Below are positions 1 through 7,955 of a DNA stretch of 64,000 nt, one piece after another. Numbering within the stretch: the first letter of the stretch is position 1; each line of letters begins with the position of its first letter. The notes under the pieces are model-generated. The model did not search any database. It saw only the letters and a program-made list of their open reading frames with translations, and had not been told where the DNA came from. The stretch is taken from contig NZ_ARVW01000001.1 of assembly GCF_000384315.1 (NCBI RefSeq), positions 3,906,157 through 3,970,156 of the forward strand, read 5' to 3'. The DNA is from Amycolatopsis nigrescens CSC17Ta-90 (GTDB lineage: Bacteria; Actinomycetota; Actinomycetes; Mycobacteriales; Pseudonocardiaceae). The position numbers and the translations under genes are program-made.

Positions 1-2
1 AG

Positions 3-1649
3 TTGGCCCTGCTGCGCGCGGTCGGCGCGAGCAAGCGGCAGGTGCTGCTCGGCGCGCTCGGTGAGGCCGGCATCGTCGGCGCGGTGGCCGCCCTGTTCGG
101 CCTCGGCGGCGGGCTGCTGCTCACCCTCGGCCTCAAGGGCGCCTTCGCCGGGTTCAACGTGATGCTGCCGGGCAGCGGTCTCGTGGTGCGCCCGGCCGGG
201 CTGCTGATCTCCTTCGCGGCCGGGGTGCTGGCCACCGTGCTGGCCGGCCTGGTGCCCGCGCTCCGCGCGTCCAGGGTCGCGCCGCTGGCCGCGCTGCGGG
301 ACGTGGAGGCCCGCGCCGCGAACCCGGGCGGTGCCAGGGCGCCGATCGGGCTCGGGCTGCTCGGGTTCGGAGTGCTCGGCGTGGTCGGTTCGATGGCTGG
401 GCTCGGCGTGGTCACCGGTGGTGTCGGCGTGCTGCTGGTGGTGGCGGGCGCGATCGCGCTCGGGCCGATCGCGGCGGGCCCGGCGATGAAGTACTTCAGC
501 GCGCCGTTCGGTGCGCGCCGCGGCGCTCCGCTGGATCTGGCCGTGCGCAACGCGGTCCGCGACCCGCATCGGGTGGCCGGCGCGGCCACCGCGCTGCTGG
601 TGGGCACCCTGCTGGTGACGCTGGCGACGGTGCTGGCCGGTTCGCTGCGCGCCTCACTGGACGCGGCCGCCGCCGGTTCGCTGCGGGCGGACCTGGTGAT
701 CAGCGCGCCGGGGGCGAACGGGGCCACCTCGGGGCTTGGCACCGGCGTGGTCACCGCCGTCCGGCACGGTGACGGGGTCGGCAAGGCCGCCGCGCTCGGC
801 ACCGGCCGGGTGCTGGCCGGTGGCGCCGGGCAGGCGGTCACCGTGGCCGACCCCGGGCAACTGGACGGGCTGGTCGAGTTCGAGTTCCGCTCCGGCGACC
901 CGGCCGGCCTGCACGGCGACGCGGTCGCGGTTCGCCAGGCCTTCGCCGAGGAAAGGGGCTGGCGCAGCGGGGACACGGTGCCGATCGGCTTCCCGGACGG
1001 GGCCACCGTGCACACCCCGATCGCCGCCGTGTTCGCCGCGCCGGGCCTGGTGCGCGACGTGGTGCTGCCGCCGGAAACCTGGGCCGCGCACAACGGGCAG
1101 CAGGGCGCGAGCGAGGTGCTCGTCGATCTCCAGCCCGGCGCCGACCGGGCGCGCACGATCAGCGCGCTGGAGCACGCGATGCGGGCGTTCGGTGATCCGC
1201 CGGTGCGGGACCGGCAGGAGTACATCGACTCGGAGACCGAGGCCGTCGGCACCGCGCTGAACCTGGTGTACGCGATGCTGGCGCTCGCCGTGCTGATCGC
1301 GGTGCTCGGGATCGCGAACACCGTTTCGCTGTCGGTCTTCGAGCGCACCCGCGAACTGGGGCTGCTGCGCGCGGTCGGGCTGACCCGCGGCCAGACCAGG
1401 ACCACGGTGCGCTCCGAAGCCGTGCTGATGTCGGTGTTCGGCAGTTTGGGCGGGGTGCTGCTCGGCTGCCTCGCCGGCGCGGTGACCGTGCTTTCCGCGA
1501 ACTCGATCTTGCTGACCCAACTGGAACTTCCGGTGCTGCCGCTGGTGATCATCCTGATCGCCGGCGCACTGTCCGGGGTGCTGGCCGCCGCGAGGCCGGC
1601 CAGCAGAGCCGCCCGGCTCAACGTCCTGACCGCTATTTCTGCGAGTTGA
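3..1649 (+). CDS. FtsX-like ABC transporter permease, C-terminal part (5' truncated by window)
   Basis: This is the C-terminal part of a large membrane permease of the MacB/FtsX type, the membrane half of an ABC system that usually acts on envelope substrates or exports lipids or peptides. Two copies of the family signature are visible: LLRAVGASKRQV near the start and LGLLRAVGLTRGQ near residue 455. Each is followed by hydrophobic segments, with a soluble extracytoplasmic domain between them (about residues 230-410). That is the layout of the large actinobacterial permeases with two FtsX domains. The reading frame enters from outside the window, so the start and the partner ATPase are not seen. 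It could be linked to the nearby phenazine cluster, but nothing in the sequence shows this. Confidence 0.88.
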   Translation: MALLRAVGASKRQVLLGALGEAGIVGAVAALFGLGGGLLLTLGLKGAFAGFNVMLPGSGLVVRPAGLLISFAAGVLATVLAGLVPALRASRVAPLAALRDVEARAANPGGARAPIGLGLLGFGVLGVVGSMAGLGVVTGGVGVLLVVAGAIALGPIAAGPAMKYFSAPFGARRGAPLDLAVRNAVRDPHRVAGAATALLVGTLLVTLATVLAGSLRASLDAAAAGSLRADLVISAPGANGATSGLGTGVVTAVRHGDGVGKAAALGTGRVLAGGAGQAVTVADPGQLDGLVEFEFRSGDPAGLHGDAVAVRQAFAEERGWRSGDTVPIGFPDGATVHTPIAAVFAAPGLVRDVVLPPETWAAHNGQQGASEVLVDLQPGADRARTISALEHAMRAFGDPPVRDRQEYIDSETEAVGTALNLVYAMLALAVLIAVLGIANTVSLSVFERTRELGLLRAVGLTRGQTRTTVRSEAVLMSVFGSLGGVLLGCLAGAVTVLSANSILLTQLELPVLPLVIILIAGALSGVLAAARPASRAARLNVLTAISAS

Positions 1650-1709
1650 AAAATGACCACCATTATTGAGCCAGACCACGTAAAATCGTTACCCAGCCGC
1701 GGAGGTCAC

Positions 1710-2570
1710 ATGGTGAACGTGCTGCTGTTGGGCGCCGCCGGAGTAGCCGGCCGCGCTGCGCTGACCGCTCTGACGAGCGAGGGTCATCCGGTCACGGTCT
1801 GGGACAACCAGCGCCTCCCGGTGGGGGTTCCGGTCGCCGGCGGGCCGATCAGCGTGGACCTGGTCGGCGGTTTCGACGCCGTGGTGGACCTGCGGCCGAG
1901 CTGCGAGCTGCCCGACCGCGGGGTCGCGGACCTGGTCAGCACCTGCATCGCGGCCGGTGTTCCCCGGCTCATCCGCGGTTCGGTCACCTGCGGCTACGCC
2001 GACGGCGGGGACGGCTACGTGGCCGCGGACCGGACCGTCCGGGACGCCGTCGGCGGCCTCGCCTGGGCGATGGCGGTGGAGCGGCAGGTCGCGGACTTCA
2101 CCGCCGCCGGCGGGGCCGGGGTGGTGCTGCGGTTCGGCAAGTCCTACGGGCCGGACGACGTGGCGACCTGGCGGATGCTGAACCTGGCCAGGCGCGGCTG
2201 GTGCCTGCTGCCCGGCCGTGCCGGCGCCTGGCACAGCGCGATCCACACCGCCGACGTCGGCACCGCGGTCGAGGCAGCATTGCGGGCACGGGCCGGAATC
2301 TGGGACGTGGCCGACTCGGAACCCTTGCGCCGCGCCGATCTGGTGCAGGTACTGGCGAGCGTGGTGGGCAGGCCCACCTTGCGCCGCCCGCCTCGCTGGC
2401 TGGCCGCCGCGGCCGGTGCGTCGTCGATGGGCCGTTCGCACCGGGTCTGCAGCACCGAGTTCCGCGCCGAGACCGGCTGGGCCCCTTCGGTGCCGAGCCG
2501 CCGCGACGGGCTGCCGGTGGTCGCCAGGCAGCTTTCCTTTCCCTGCGCCGATACCAGCGTCCGGAGCTAG
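1710..2570 (+). CDS. NAD-dependent epimerase/dehydratase-like protein (atypical SDR)
   Basis: The protein is 286 residues with an N-terminal Rossmann nucleotide-binding start, VNVLLLGAAGVAGRAAL, matching the GxxGxxG pattern of extended or atypical short-chain dehydrogenases. The substrate is unknown. A catalytic YxxxK is not obvious, so it could be a sugar-nucleotide epimerase relative or an NmrA-like sensor. The ATG at 1710 is preferred over the upstream in-frame ATG at 1653 because GGAGG lies at 1701-1705. Its TAG stop shares CTAG with the stop of the convergent GAF-ANTAR gene (2567-2570), so the two coding ends overlap by four bases. Confidence 0.8.
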   Translation: MVNVLLLGAAGVAGRAALTALTSEGHPVTVWDNQRLPVGVPVAGGPISVDLVGGFDAVVDLRPSCELPDRGVADLVSTCIAAGVPRLIRGSVTCGYADGGDGYVAADRTVRDAVGGLAWAMAVERQVADFTAAGGAGVVLRFGKSYGPDDVATWRMLNLARRGWCLLPGRAGAWHSAIHTADVGTAVEAALRARAGIWDVADSEPLRRADLVQVLASVVGRPTLRRPPRWLAAAAGASSMGRSHRVCSTEFRAETGWAPSVPSRRDGLPVVARQLSFPCADTSVRS

Positions 2571-3298
2571 ACCTTGGGGGGTTTGCCGAGCAGGCGGTCG
2601 GTGGACAGCGATCCGGTCACGACCTCGTTCGCGACCTCGCTCAGCCGGCGGTTGTTCGTCCGCGCGTACCCGCGCAGCGCGTTGAACGCCGCGCCGAGGT
2701 CAGTGCCGAGCCGTTCGGCCACCAGCCCCTTGGCCTGCTCGATCACCACCCTGCTGTTCAGCGCCGACTGCAGCTGTTCGATCAGCACTTCCTGGCTGCG
2801 CATGGAACGTTCCTGGAGCAGGCCGATGGTGGCCACCGAGACCAGCGCGTTGGCCGTGCGGATCGCGTCCTGGTCCAGTTCGCCGGGTTTGTCGCGGAAC
2901 AGGTTGAGCGCGCCGATCACTTCGTCGCGCAGCCGCATCGGCAGTGCGTGCACCGACTTGAAACCGGCCGCTTTGGCCGCGCTCGGGAACCTGGTCCACC
3001 GCGAGTTCGACGCGGTGAGATCGGGGTGGCTGATCGTGGAGCCGGTCCGGAAGGCGTCCAGGCAGGGACCTTCGTCGTTCTGGAGCTGGAGCAGCTCGAG
3101 CAGCCGTACCCGCTCGTCCGAGCTGGCGATCAGCTGCAGCTCGCCGGCCGTGTTGGCCAGCAGCAGCCCGGCCGCGTCGATGTCCAGCAACTCCACGCAC
3201 CGATCCACCAGCAGGTGCATGAAATCGATGACGTCGAAGTCGTCGATCAGGGTGTCTGCTAGTTCGACGAACGTGTCGACGAGGCGCTCATGACTCAT
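2567..3298 (-). CDS. GAF-ANTAR transcription antitermination regulator
   Basis: The protein is 243 residues with an N-terminal GAF sensory domain (about 20-160) and a C-terminal ANTAR RNA-binding domain (about 175-235, with the pattern LQSALNSRVVIEQAKGLVAE). ANTAR proteins bind paired hairpins in leader RNA and prevent termination; the GAF domain may sense a small ligand. The start at 3298 (MSHERL) is chosen because a near-perfect Shine-Dalgarno, GGAGGTGA, lies just upstream. The open frame extends to 3313 but that ATG is part of the ribosome site. A second GAF-ANTAR gene lies immediately upstream on the same strand, which suggests an ancient duplication or paired sensors. The target RNA is not identified. 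Confidence 0.9.
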   Translation of the reverse strand: MSHERLVDTFVELADTLIDDFDVIDFMHLLVDRCVELLDIDAAGLLLANTAGELQLIASSDERVRLLELLQLQNDEGPCLDAFRTGSTISHPDLTASNSRWTRFPSAAKAAGFKSVHALPMRLRDEVIGALNLFRDKPGELDQDAIRTANALVSVATIGLLQERSMRSQEVLIEQLQSALNSRVVIEQAKGLVAERLGTDLGAAFNALRGYARTNNRRLSEVANEVVTGSLSTDRLLGKPPKV

Positions 3299-3352
3299 CG
3301 AGGTCACCTCCATGGGGTTGCCAGGGTACTTGTCTTGCGCGCGGTCTGTGCG

Positions 3353-4168
3353 TCAAGCGGGCGTCTCTTCCGGTGAGAAGCGGATTCGCCGGGTCACCAC
3401 GTCGGTGGCCAGCTCGGTCAAGGTCCGCTGGTCGGTGAAGGCTCTGGCGCGTAGCCGGGCGAAGGCGTCTTCCATGCTGACGCCGAGCTGCCCGGCGACC
3501 ATGCCGGTGGCCTGGTGCACCTGCGGGCTGTTCAGCGGCAGGCCGTCGCCATCCGGCACGCCGTCTCCGACCGGGCGTCCGGCCTGCTCGTCCAGCAGCA
3601 GCCGCAGGGCCAGGTCGGCGAAGACCACCGAGTTCGCCAGCGCGTCGCTGCCCAGCGAGCCCACTTCGACCTGGTGCAGGGTGAGCACGCCGACCGGGAT
3701 GGCGCCGATGCACAGCGGCAGTGCGAACACCGCCCGCGCCCCGGCGTCCACGGCCAGCGGCGCGAACAGCGGCCAGCGGCGGGCGCCGGCCGACGTGCCC
3801 AGATCGCTGACCAGCACCGGCCGGCGCTGGTCAGCGGCGTCAACGGAGGGGCCCTCGCCGGTGGTGACCTGCAGCTCTGCCAGGCTCCCTGCCAGCGCGT
3901 CCGTGGCGTACTTCAACTCTGGCCAGCCGGAACCGTTGGCGAGGGTCAGCGCGGCGCCGCTCACCGTGAGCCGGTGCACCGCGGCGTCGCACAGCACTCG
4001 CGGGGACACCACCACGGCCTTGGCCGCCGCGTGCTCGGACAGCCAGTTCCACACCCGGACGATCCGGCTGCCGTCGCTGACCAACGCGATCGCCTGGCCC
4101 TTTCGGCTGTGCACACCCGGCAGCGGCTCGTACGGCCGGCCGGTTCGCGGTTCAGCGAGTGGCCGCAC
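3353..4168 (-). CDS. GAF-ANTAR regulator, second copy
   Basis: The C-terminal about 60 residues (LNSPQVHQATGMVAGQLGVS and onward) form an ANTAR domain, preceded by a GAF domain with conserved phrases such as GEGPSVDA and ALPLCIGAIPVGVL. The GTG start at 4168 overlaps the end of the desaturase gene by 17 bases but has no clear ribosome site. A TTG at 4084, giving a protein that begins VSDGSRIVRVWNWL, fits the family length better and is a serious alternative. Together with the downstream GAF-ANTAR gene it probably forms a transcription unit with the desaturase, which would make lipid or redox state a possible signal. That link is inference. Confidence 0.85.
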   Translation of the reverse strand: MRPLAEPRTGRPYEPLPGVHSRKGQAIALVSDGSRIVRVWNWLSEHAAAKAVVVSPRVLCDAAVHRLTVSGAALTLANGSGWPELKYATDALAGSLAELQVTTGEGPSVDAADQRRPVLVSDLGTSAGARRWPLFAPLAVDAGARAVFALPLCIGAIPVGVLTLHQVEVGSLGSDALANSVVFADLALRLLLDEQAGRPVGDGVPDGDGLPLNSPQVHQATGMVAGQLGVSMEDAFARLRARAFTDQRTLTELATDVVTRRIRFSPEETPA

Positions 4169-5174
4169 GCAGTGGTGCGCCGACTGCGTGTAGATGTTCT
4201 AGCACGTACCCGTAGGTCCGCAGCCAGCCGCACTGGGCGTAGTCGATCCCCCGCTGGCGGCAGAATTCGCGCACGATCGGCTGAGCGCGGCGCAGGTGCG
4301 GCCTCGGTAGGGTCGGGAAGAGGTGGTGCTCGATCTGGTAGTTCAGTCCGCCGAGCGCGAAGTCCACCCAGATGCCACCGCGCACGTTGCGCGACGTGAG
4401 CACCTGCTTGCGCAGGAAGTCCAGCGTGTGTCTTTCGGCCAGGGTGGGCATGCCCTTGTGCCCCGGGGCGAACGAGCATCCCATGTAGACACCCCAGAGG
4501 CACTGGTGCACCAGGATGAACACCACCGCGGTGAGCGGCGAGAGCACCAGGAACACCGCGGTCAGGTAGAGCGCGAAATGCCCGGCCAGCAACAGAATCT
4601 CGCCGCGCCGCGCCTTCACCCCGGGGTGCCGCAGCGCCTGCACGCTGGACGCGTGCAGGCTCAGCCCTTCGAGCAGCAGCAGCGGGAAGAACAGGAACGC
4701 CTGGTACTTGGCCATCCAGCGCAGGAAACCCCGTTTGTGCCCGCCCTGGCCGACGGTGAAGGCGAGTGCGGGGATGTCCAGGTCGGGATCGTCCTGTTCG
4801 TGGTTCGGGTTGGCGTGGTGGCGGTTGTGCTGGCCGAGCCACATCCCGTAGCTGATCCCCACCAGTCCACCGTGGACATAGCCGATCAGGTCGTTGGCCT
4901 GGCGTTTGCGGAAGATCTGCTTGTGCCCGGCGTCGTGCCCGATGAAGGCGAACTGGCCGAACATCACGGCGAAGAAGGCGGCCAGGAACAGCTGCCACCA
5001 GGAGTCGCCGAGGAAGGCGAAAGCCACCCAGCCGCCGGCGAACGCGAGGATGTTGAGCCCGATCTTCACCGCGTAGTAGCCGTACCGCCGGCGCAGCAGG
5101 CCGGCCTGCCGGATCTCGCGCGAGAGTTCGGCGTAGTCGCTGTTCTGCGTGGGCAGGGCCTCGGTGGAGGTCAT
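4152..5174 (-). CDS. membrane fatty-acid desaturase, front-end type (QIEHH)
   Basis: The protein is 340 residues and is an integral-membrane di-iron desaturase. All three histidine boxes are present: HDAGH at about 80, HNRHH at about 116 and QIEHH at about 280. The glutamine in the third box is typical of the delta-6/linoleoyl-CoA-like branch rather than the delta-9 stearoyl type found at 41475. It inserts a double bond into an acyl-CoA or lipid-bound acyl chain using O2 and reduced ferredoxin. Hydrophobic segments flank the boxes (about 35-75 and 170-215). The start at 5174 (MTSTEAL) is preferred over 5276 because the extra 34 residues look non-coding and a purine-rich site precedes 5174. 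The final bases overlap the GAF-ANTAR gene. Confidence 0.9.
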   Translation of the reverse strand: MTSTEALPTQNSDYAELSREIRQAGLLRRRYGYYAVKIGLNILAFAGGWVAFAFLGDSWWQLFLAAFFAVMFGQFAFIGHDAGHKQIFRKRQANDLIGYVHGGLVGISYGMWLGQHNRHHANPNHEQDDPDLDIPALAFTVGQGGHKRGFLRWMAKYQAFLFFPLLLLEGLSLHASSVQALRHPGVKARRGEILLLAGHFALYLTAVFLVLSPLTAVVFILVHQCLWGVYMGCSFAPGHKGMPTLAERHTLDFLRKQVLTSRNVRGGIWVDFALGGLNYQIEHHLFPTLPRPHLRRAQPIVREFCRQRGIDYAQCGWLRTYGYVLEHLHAVGAPLRAATR

Positions 5175-5299
5175 CAAACGCCCGCTTCCCGGTTGGCGTC
5201 TACAGCGCACCGGGGTCTCGGGCGGCACCGCTCGCGGTTCTTCCCGCGTTCCCCACCAGCGTCCCACCCCCACCACCTATCAGCAACCACCCCCGGTTA

Positions 5300-5360
5300 A
5301 CTGTCCGTGAAGGCCACCTTGCCTACCTTCAAGGTAGTGAAGGTGGCCTTCACGGACAGT
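5300..5360. terminator. Perfect 21-bp inverted repeat with inner hairpin (palindrome family A)
   Basis: The arms 5300-5320 and 5340-5360 are perfectly complementary and contain GTGAAGGCCACCTT. The loop holds a second 7-bp hairpin (CTACCTT, 5323-5329; AAGGTAG, 5331-5337). It lies 16 bases past the methyltransferase stop and upstream of the desaturase, so it probably terminates phzB-methyltransferase transcripts. It has no clear U tract. Related elements occur at 52076 and 53993. Confidence 0.7.
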
Positions 5361-5376
5361 GAGGCGGCTGGTGGGG

Positions 5377-6390
5377 TCAGTGGCGGGGCTTGGCGATGAT
5401 GGCGGTGTTCTCCAGCGGCAGGTCGGCGGTGCGTTCGACGTCGAAACCGGCCCGGTTCAGCATCGAGGTGAAGCTCTCCAGCGTGCGGTGCTTGCCACCG
5501 GCGGTCATCAGCAGGTGCAGGTCCCACATCGACGGCAGCACGGTGGCTTCGGCGTCCGCGGTGGCCCGCACCAGCCGGTCGAACACCAGCACGCGCCCGT
5601 CCGCGGGCAGCTCGCGCCGGCACCGCTCGAACACGCCGACCACGTCGTCGTCGGCCCAGCCGGCCAGCACCCGGCAGAACATGTACACGTCCCCGCCAGG
5701 CGGCACGGACTCGAACATGCTGCCGCCGGCCAGCTCGACCCGGTCCAGGCCGACCGTGGCGGTCAGGTTCTCGCGGGCGAGCGGCACCACGTGCTCGCGG
5801 TCGAACAGGATGCCGGTGGCGTCCGGGGTGGCGGACAGGATGGCCGCCAGCAGCTGCCCGTTGCCGCCGCCGACGTCCACCACCTTCTTGCCGGAGAAGT
5901 CGAACACGTCCGGCACGTAGTCGAAGAAGACGTTGCCGGCCTTCATCGCGCGCTGGAAGCGGTCGGCCGCGTCCTCGTGCTCGCCGAGATAGCTGTACAG
6001 CGGCTGGCCGTACGCCTCCTCGAACCCGGAGCCGACCGTGGTGATGGCCTTCTTCGGGTGTCCCCAGGCGGTGTAGAACTCCTCGCCGTAGAGCAGGCAC
6101 ATCTCGCGCATGGAGTCGGGCTCGTCCAGCAGCGTCCGGCTCAGCGCGGTGTTGCGGAAGCCGGTCTCGCCGTCGCCTTCGAACACCTTCATCGCGACCA
6201 GCAGCCGCATCAGGCGGTGGATGCCCTCTTCCTTCGAGCCGGTCGACGCCGCCAGCTCGACGGTGGTGACCCGGCCCGCCTCGATGTGATCCGGCAGTCC
6301 CAGCTTGACCGCGGTGTAGAGGGCCTGTGCCCGCCACCCGCCGGTGATCACTTCCAGCGCTTCGCGGGTGGCCTGCAAGTCGACCTTCAC
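5377..6390 (-). CDS. SAM-dependent methyltransferase of the phenazine cluster (PhzM-like)
   Basis: The protein is 337 residues with the two-part plan of plant-type O-methyltransferases: an N-terminal winged-helix dimerisation domain (about 10-95) and a C-terminal Rossmann domain with the SAM loop VVDVGGGNG at about 170-178. Length and plan match PhzM of Pseudomonas. It is likely to methylate the phenazine core on O or N. The segment where this family usually has LHDW, carrying the catalytic histidine, reads LAGW here (about residue 227), so the usual general base is missing. The GTG start has GGAGG nine bases upstream. It is 37 bases downstream of phzB and probably cotranscribed with it. Confidence 0.85.
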   Translation of the reverse strand: MKVDLQATREALEVITGGWRAQALYTAVKLGLPDHIEAGRVTTVELAASTGSKEEGIHRLMRLLVAMKVFEGDGETGFRNTALSRTLLDEPDSMREMCLLYGEEFYTAWGHPKKAITTVGSGFEEAYGQPLYSYLGEHEDAADRFQRAMKAGNVFFDYVPDVFDFSGKKVVDVGGGNGQLLAAILSATPDATGILFDREHVVPLARENLTATVGLDRVELAGGSMFESVPPGGDVYMFCRVLAGWADDDVVGVFERCRRELPADGRVLVFDRLVRATADAEATVLPSMWDLHLLMTAGGKHRTLESFTSMLNRAGFDVERTADLPLENTAIIAKPRH

Positions 6391-6427
6391 TCTGCCTAAC
6401 CTCCGGTTCGGGCGGTGCTCAGGTGGG

Positions 6428-6919
6428 TCAGGTGGGGATGCCCTCGCGCCTGATCACCGGCACCTCGATGCCAAGCGCGCGCAGCTGGTTGTACGGGTTC
6501 ATGAATTCCCGATTCTGCACGATCTTGCCTTCCTTCAGCAAGAACGAGTGGATGAAATGGTTCTCGTAGTACCCCTCGGGGTAGCCGGGGAAGAGAATCT
6601 TGCCCTTCCCGTCGCATTCCACCCAGAATCGGTTCGGGTCCTGCGTCTCGAAGATCTCGATGTTGTACCAGACCCAGTCCGGAAAGACCTGGAGCGACCA
6701 GGCGCCGTGCGCCTTGAGCTTTTCGCGGCCACGGGAAACGATCGGTTCCTTGGTGTCGCCGGTGTACAGGCCGCCGCTGCCGTCCTCGGTGAAGAGCTGG
6801 TACCGCGTCAGGCGGCCTTCACCTTTTCTGCTCATGTAGTCCGCGACCACTTCGCGGTGGACGCGCCGCAACTCCACGTCGTCGGAGAATCCTTGATTGT
6901 TCGAGGTGACGTCGGTCAT
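6428..6919 (-). CDS. phzB: PhzA/PhzB-family phenazine biosynthesis protein
   Basis: The protein is 163 residues and belongs to the delta5-3-ketosteroid-isomerase/NTF2-like fold family of PhzA and PhzB. It catalyses the condensation of two PhzF products into the tricyclic phenazine precursor. Family phrases are easily seen, such as REVVADYMSRKGEGRLTRY, LFTEDGSGGLYTG and YYENHFIHSFLLKEGK. Only one copy is present, as is usual outside Pseudomonas, which has a phzA/phzB duplication. GAGG about ten bases upstream supports the ATG at 6919. The gene is divergent from phzF and shares a 149-bp promoter region holding the StrR-type site at 6998-7026. Confidence 0.95.
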   Translation of the reverse strand: MTDVTSNNQGFSDDVELRRVHREVVADYMSRKGEGRLTRYQLFTEDGSGGLYTGDTKEPIVSRGREKLKAHGAWSLQVFPDWVWYNIEIFETQDPNRFWVECDGKGKILFPGYPEGYYENHFIHSFLLKEGKIVQNREFMNPYNQLRALGIEVPVIRREGIPT

Positions 6920-6997
6920 AATCGAAACCTCACAAAGTGTTGGAGAGGCTGGCCTGCCCGAACTTTTTTAGTGGCCGACCAGGCGATCTGTCAACGT

Positions 6998-7026
6998 GTC
7001 CAACTGACGATTTTCCCTGGTTGGAC
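6998..7026. promoter_or_regulatory. Candidate StrR-type operator between phzB and phzF
   Basis: The site reads GTCCAACTG, 11 bases, TGGTTGGAC. The outer 7 bp of each arm are perfectly inverted. The total length of 29 bp and the N11 spacer match the published StrR operator architecture GTTCGACTG-N11-CAGTCGAAC; the left half matches at 7 of 9 positions and the right half at 5 of 9. It is 43 bases upstream of phzF and 79 bases upstream of phzB. The StrR-like regulator encoded at 12755-13783 is the obvious candidate ligand. Confidence 0.55.
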
Positions 7027-7068
7027 GCCCCGCTTGGCGCCCAGGACCGGCGCCGGTAGCTTGAGCGA

Positions 7069-7905
7069 ATGCACGATTATGTGGTCGCCGATGTCTTTAC
7101 CGGTACCCCGCTGGAGGGTAATCCCGTCGCCGTCTTCCTGGACGCGGCAGATTTGTCCCCAGCGACCATGCAGCGCATCGCCCGTGAAATGAATCTTTCG
7201 GAAACCACTTTCGTGCTCCCGCCGGAGAACGGCGGCGACGTGCGGGTCCGGATCTTCACCCCGGTCAACGAACTTCCCTTCGCCGGCCATCCGACCCTGG
7301 GCACCGCCATCGTGCTCGGTGGCTCGACCACGGCGGAACGCATCGAGCTGGAAACCCATATGGGCACCATCCCGTTCGATTTCGACCGTTCCGACGACCG
7401 GCTGCTCTCCGCCAGCATGCGCCAGCCGATTCCCACCTGGGGCCCGTACGAGCAGGCCGAAGAGCTGCTCGACGCGCTCGGCTGCGAGTCCTCCATCCTG
7501 CCGGTGACCGTCTACCACAACGGGCCGCGGCACGTTTTCGTTGGACTGGAAAGCGTTTCGGCGCTGTCCGCGGTCAAACCGGACCTGCTCGCGCTGGCCC
7601 ACCACCTGGACATGGCCGCGAACTGCTTCGCCGGCTCCGGCCGGCACTGGCGGATGCGGATGTTCTCGCCCGCCTACGGGGTGGCCGAGGACGCGGCCAC
7701 CGGTTCGGCGGCGGGCCCGCTCGGAGTGCACCTGGCCAGGCACGGCCTCGCCCCGTTCGGCGAGCAGATCGAAATCCTGCAGGGCGTGGAGATGGGCCGC
7801 CCGTCCACCATGCTCTCCACCGTGCGCGGCACCGCCGACAAGATCGAGCAGGTGGACGTGGCCGGTTCCGCGATCGTGATCGCCCGTGGCACCCTGCAGA
7901 TTTGA
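7069..7905 (+). CDS. phzF: trans-2,3-dihydro-3-hydroxyanthranilate isomerase PhzF
   Basis: The protein is 278 residues with the diaminopimelate-epimerase-like two-lobed fold. It isomerises DHHA to the ketone that dimerises into the phenazine skeleton. The catalytic glutamate is in NLSETTF at position 45, the number used for Pseudomonas PhzF, and the active-site histidine in GHPTLGTA is at 74. A family phrase, EDAATGSAAGPLG, follows near residue 205. It is the only core phz gene on the plus strand; it diverges from phzB and converges on phzG. The ribosome site is weak. Its stop is followed three bases later by a perfect palindrome at 7909-7950. Confidence 0.97.
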   Translation: MHDYVVADVFTGTPLEGNPVAVFLDAADLSPATMQRIAREMNLSETTFVLPPENGGDVRVRIFTPVNELPFAGHPTLGTAIVLGGSTTAERIELETHMGTIPFDFDRSDDRLLSASMRQPIPTWGPYEQAEELLDALGCESSILPVTVYHNGPRHVFVGLESVSALSAVKPDLLALAHHLDMAANCFAGSGRHWRMRMFSPAYGVAEDAATGSAAGPLGVHLARHGLAPFGEQIEILQGVEMGRPSTMLSTVRGTADKIEQVDVAGSAIVIARGTLQI

Positions 7906-7908
7906 CGT

Positions 7909-7950
7909 CGTGAGTGGAAAGTGTTGCCAGGGCAACACTTTCCACTCACG
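7909..7950. terminator. Perfect 20-bp inverted repeat between convergent phzF and phzG (palindrome family B)
   Basis: The arms 7909-7928 and 7931-7950 are exact inverse complements, CGTGAGTGGAAAGTGTTGCC and its partner, with only two bases between them, so the top pairs must open to form a loop. It fills the 50-bp gap between the two convergent stops and should act as a bidirectional terminator. A close relative, 18 of 20 positions paired, sits at 36572-36613. Confidence 0.75.
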
Positions 7951-7955
7951 AGGCT

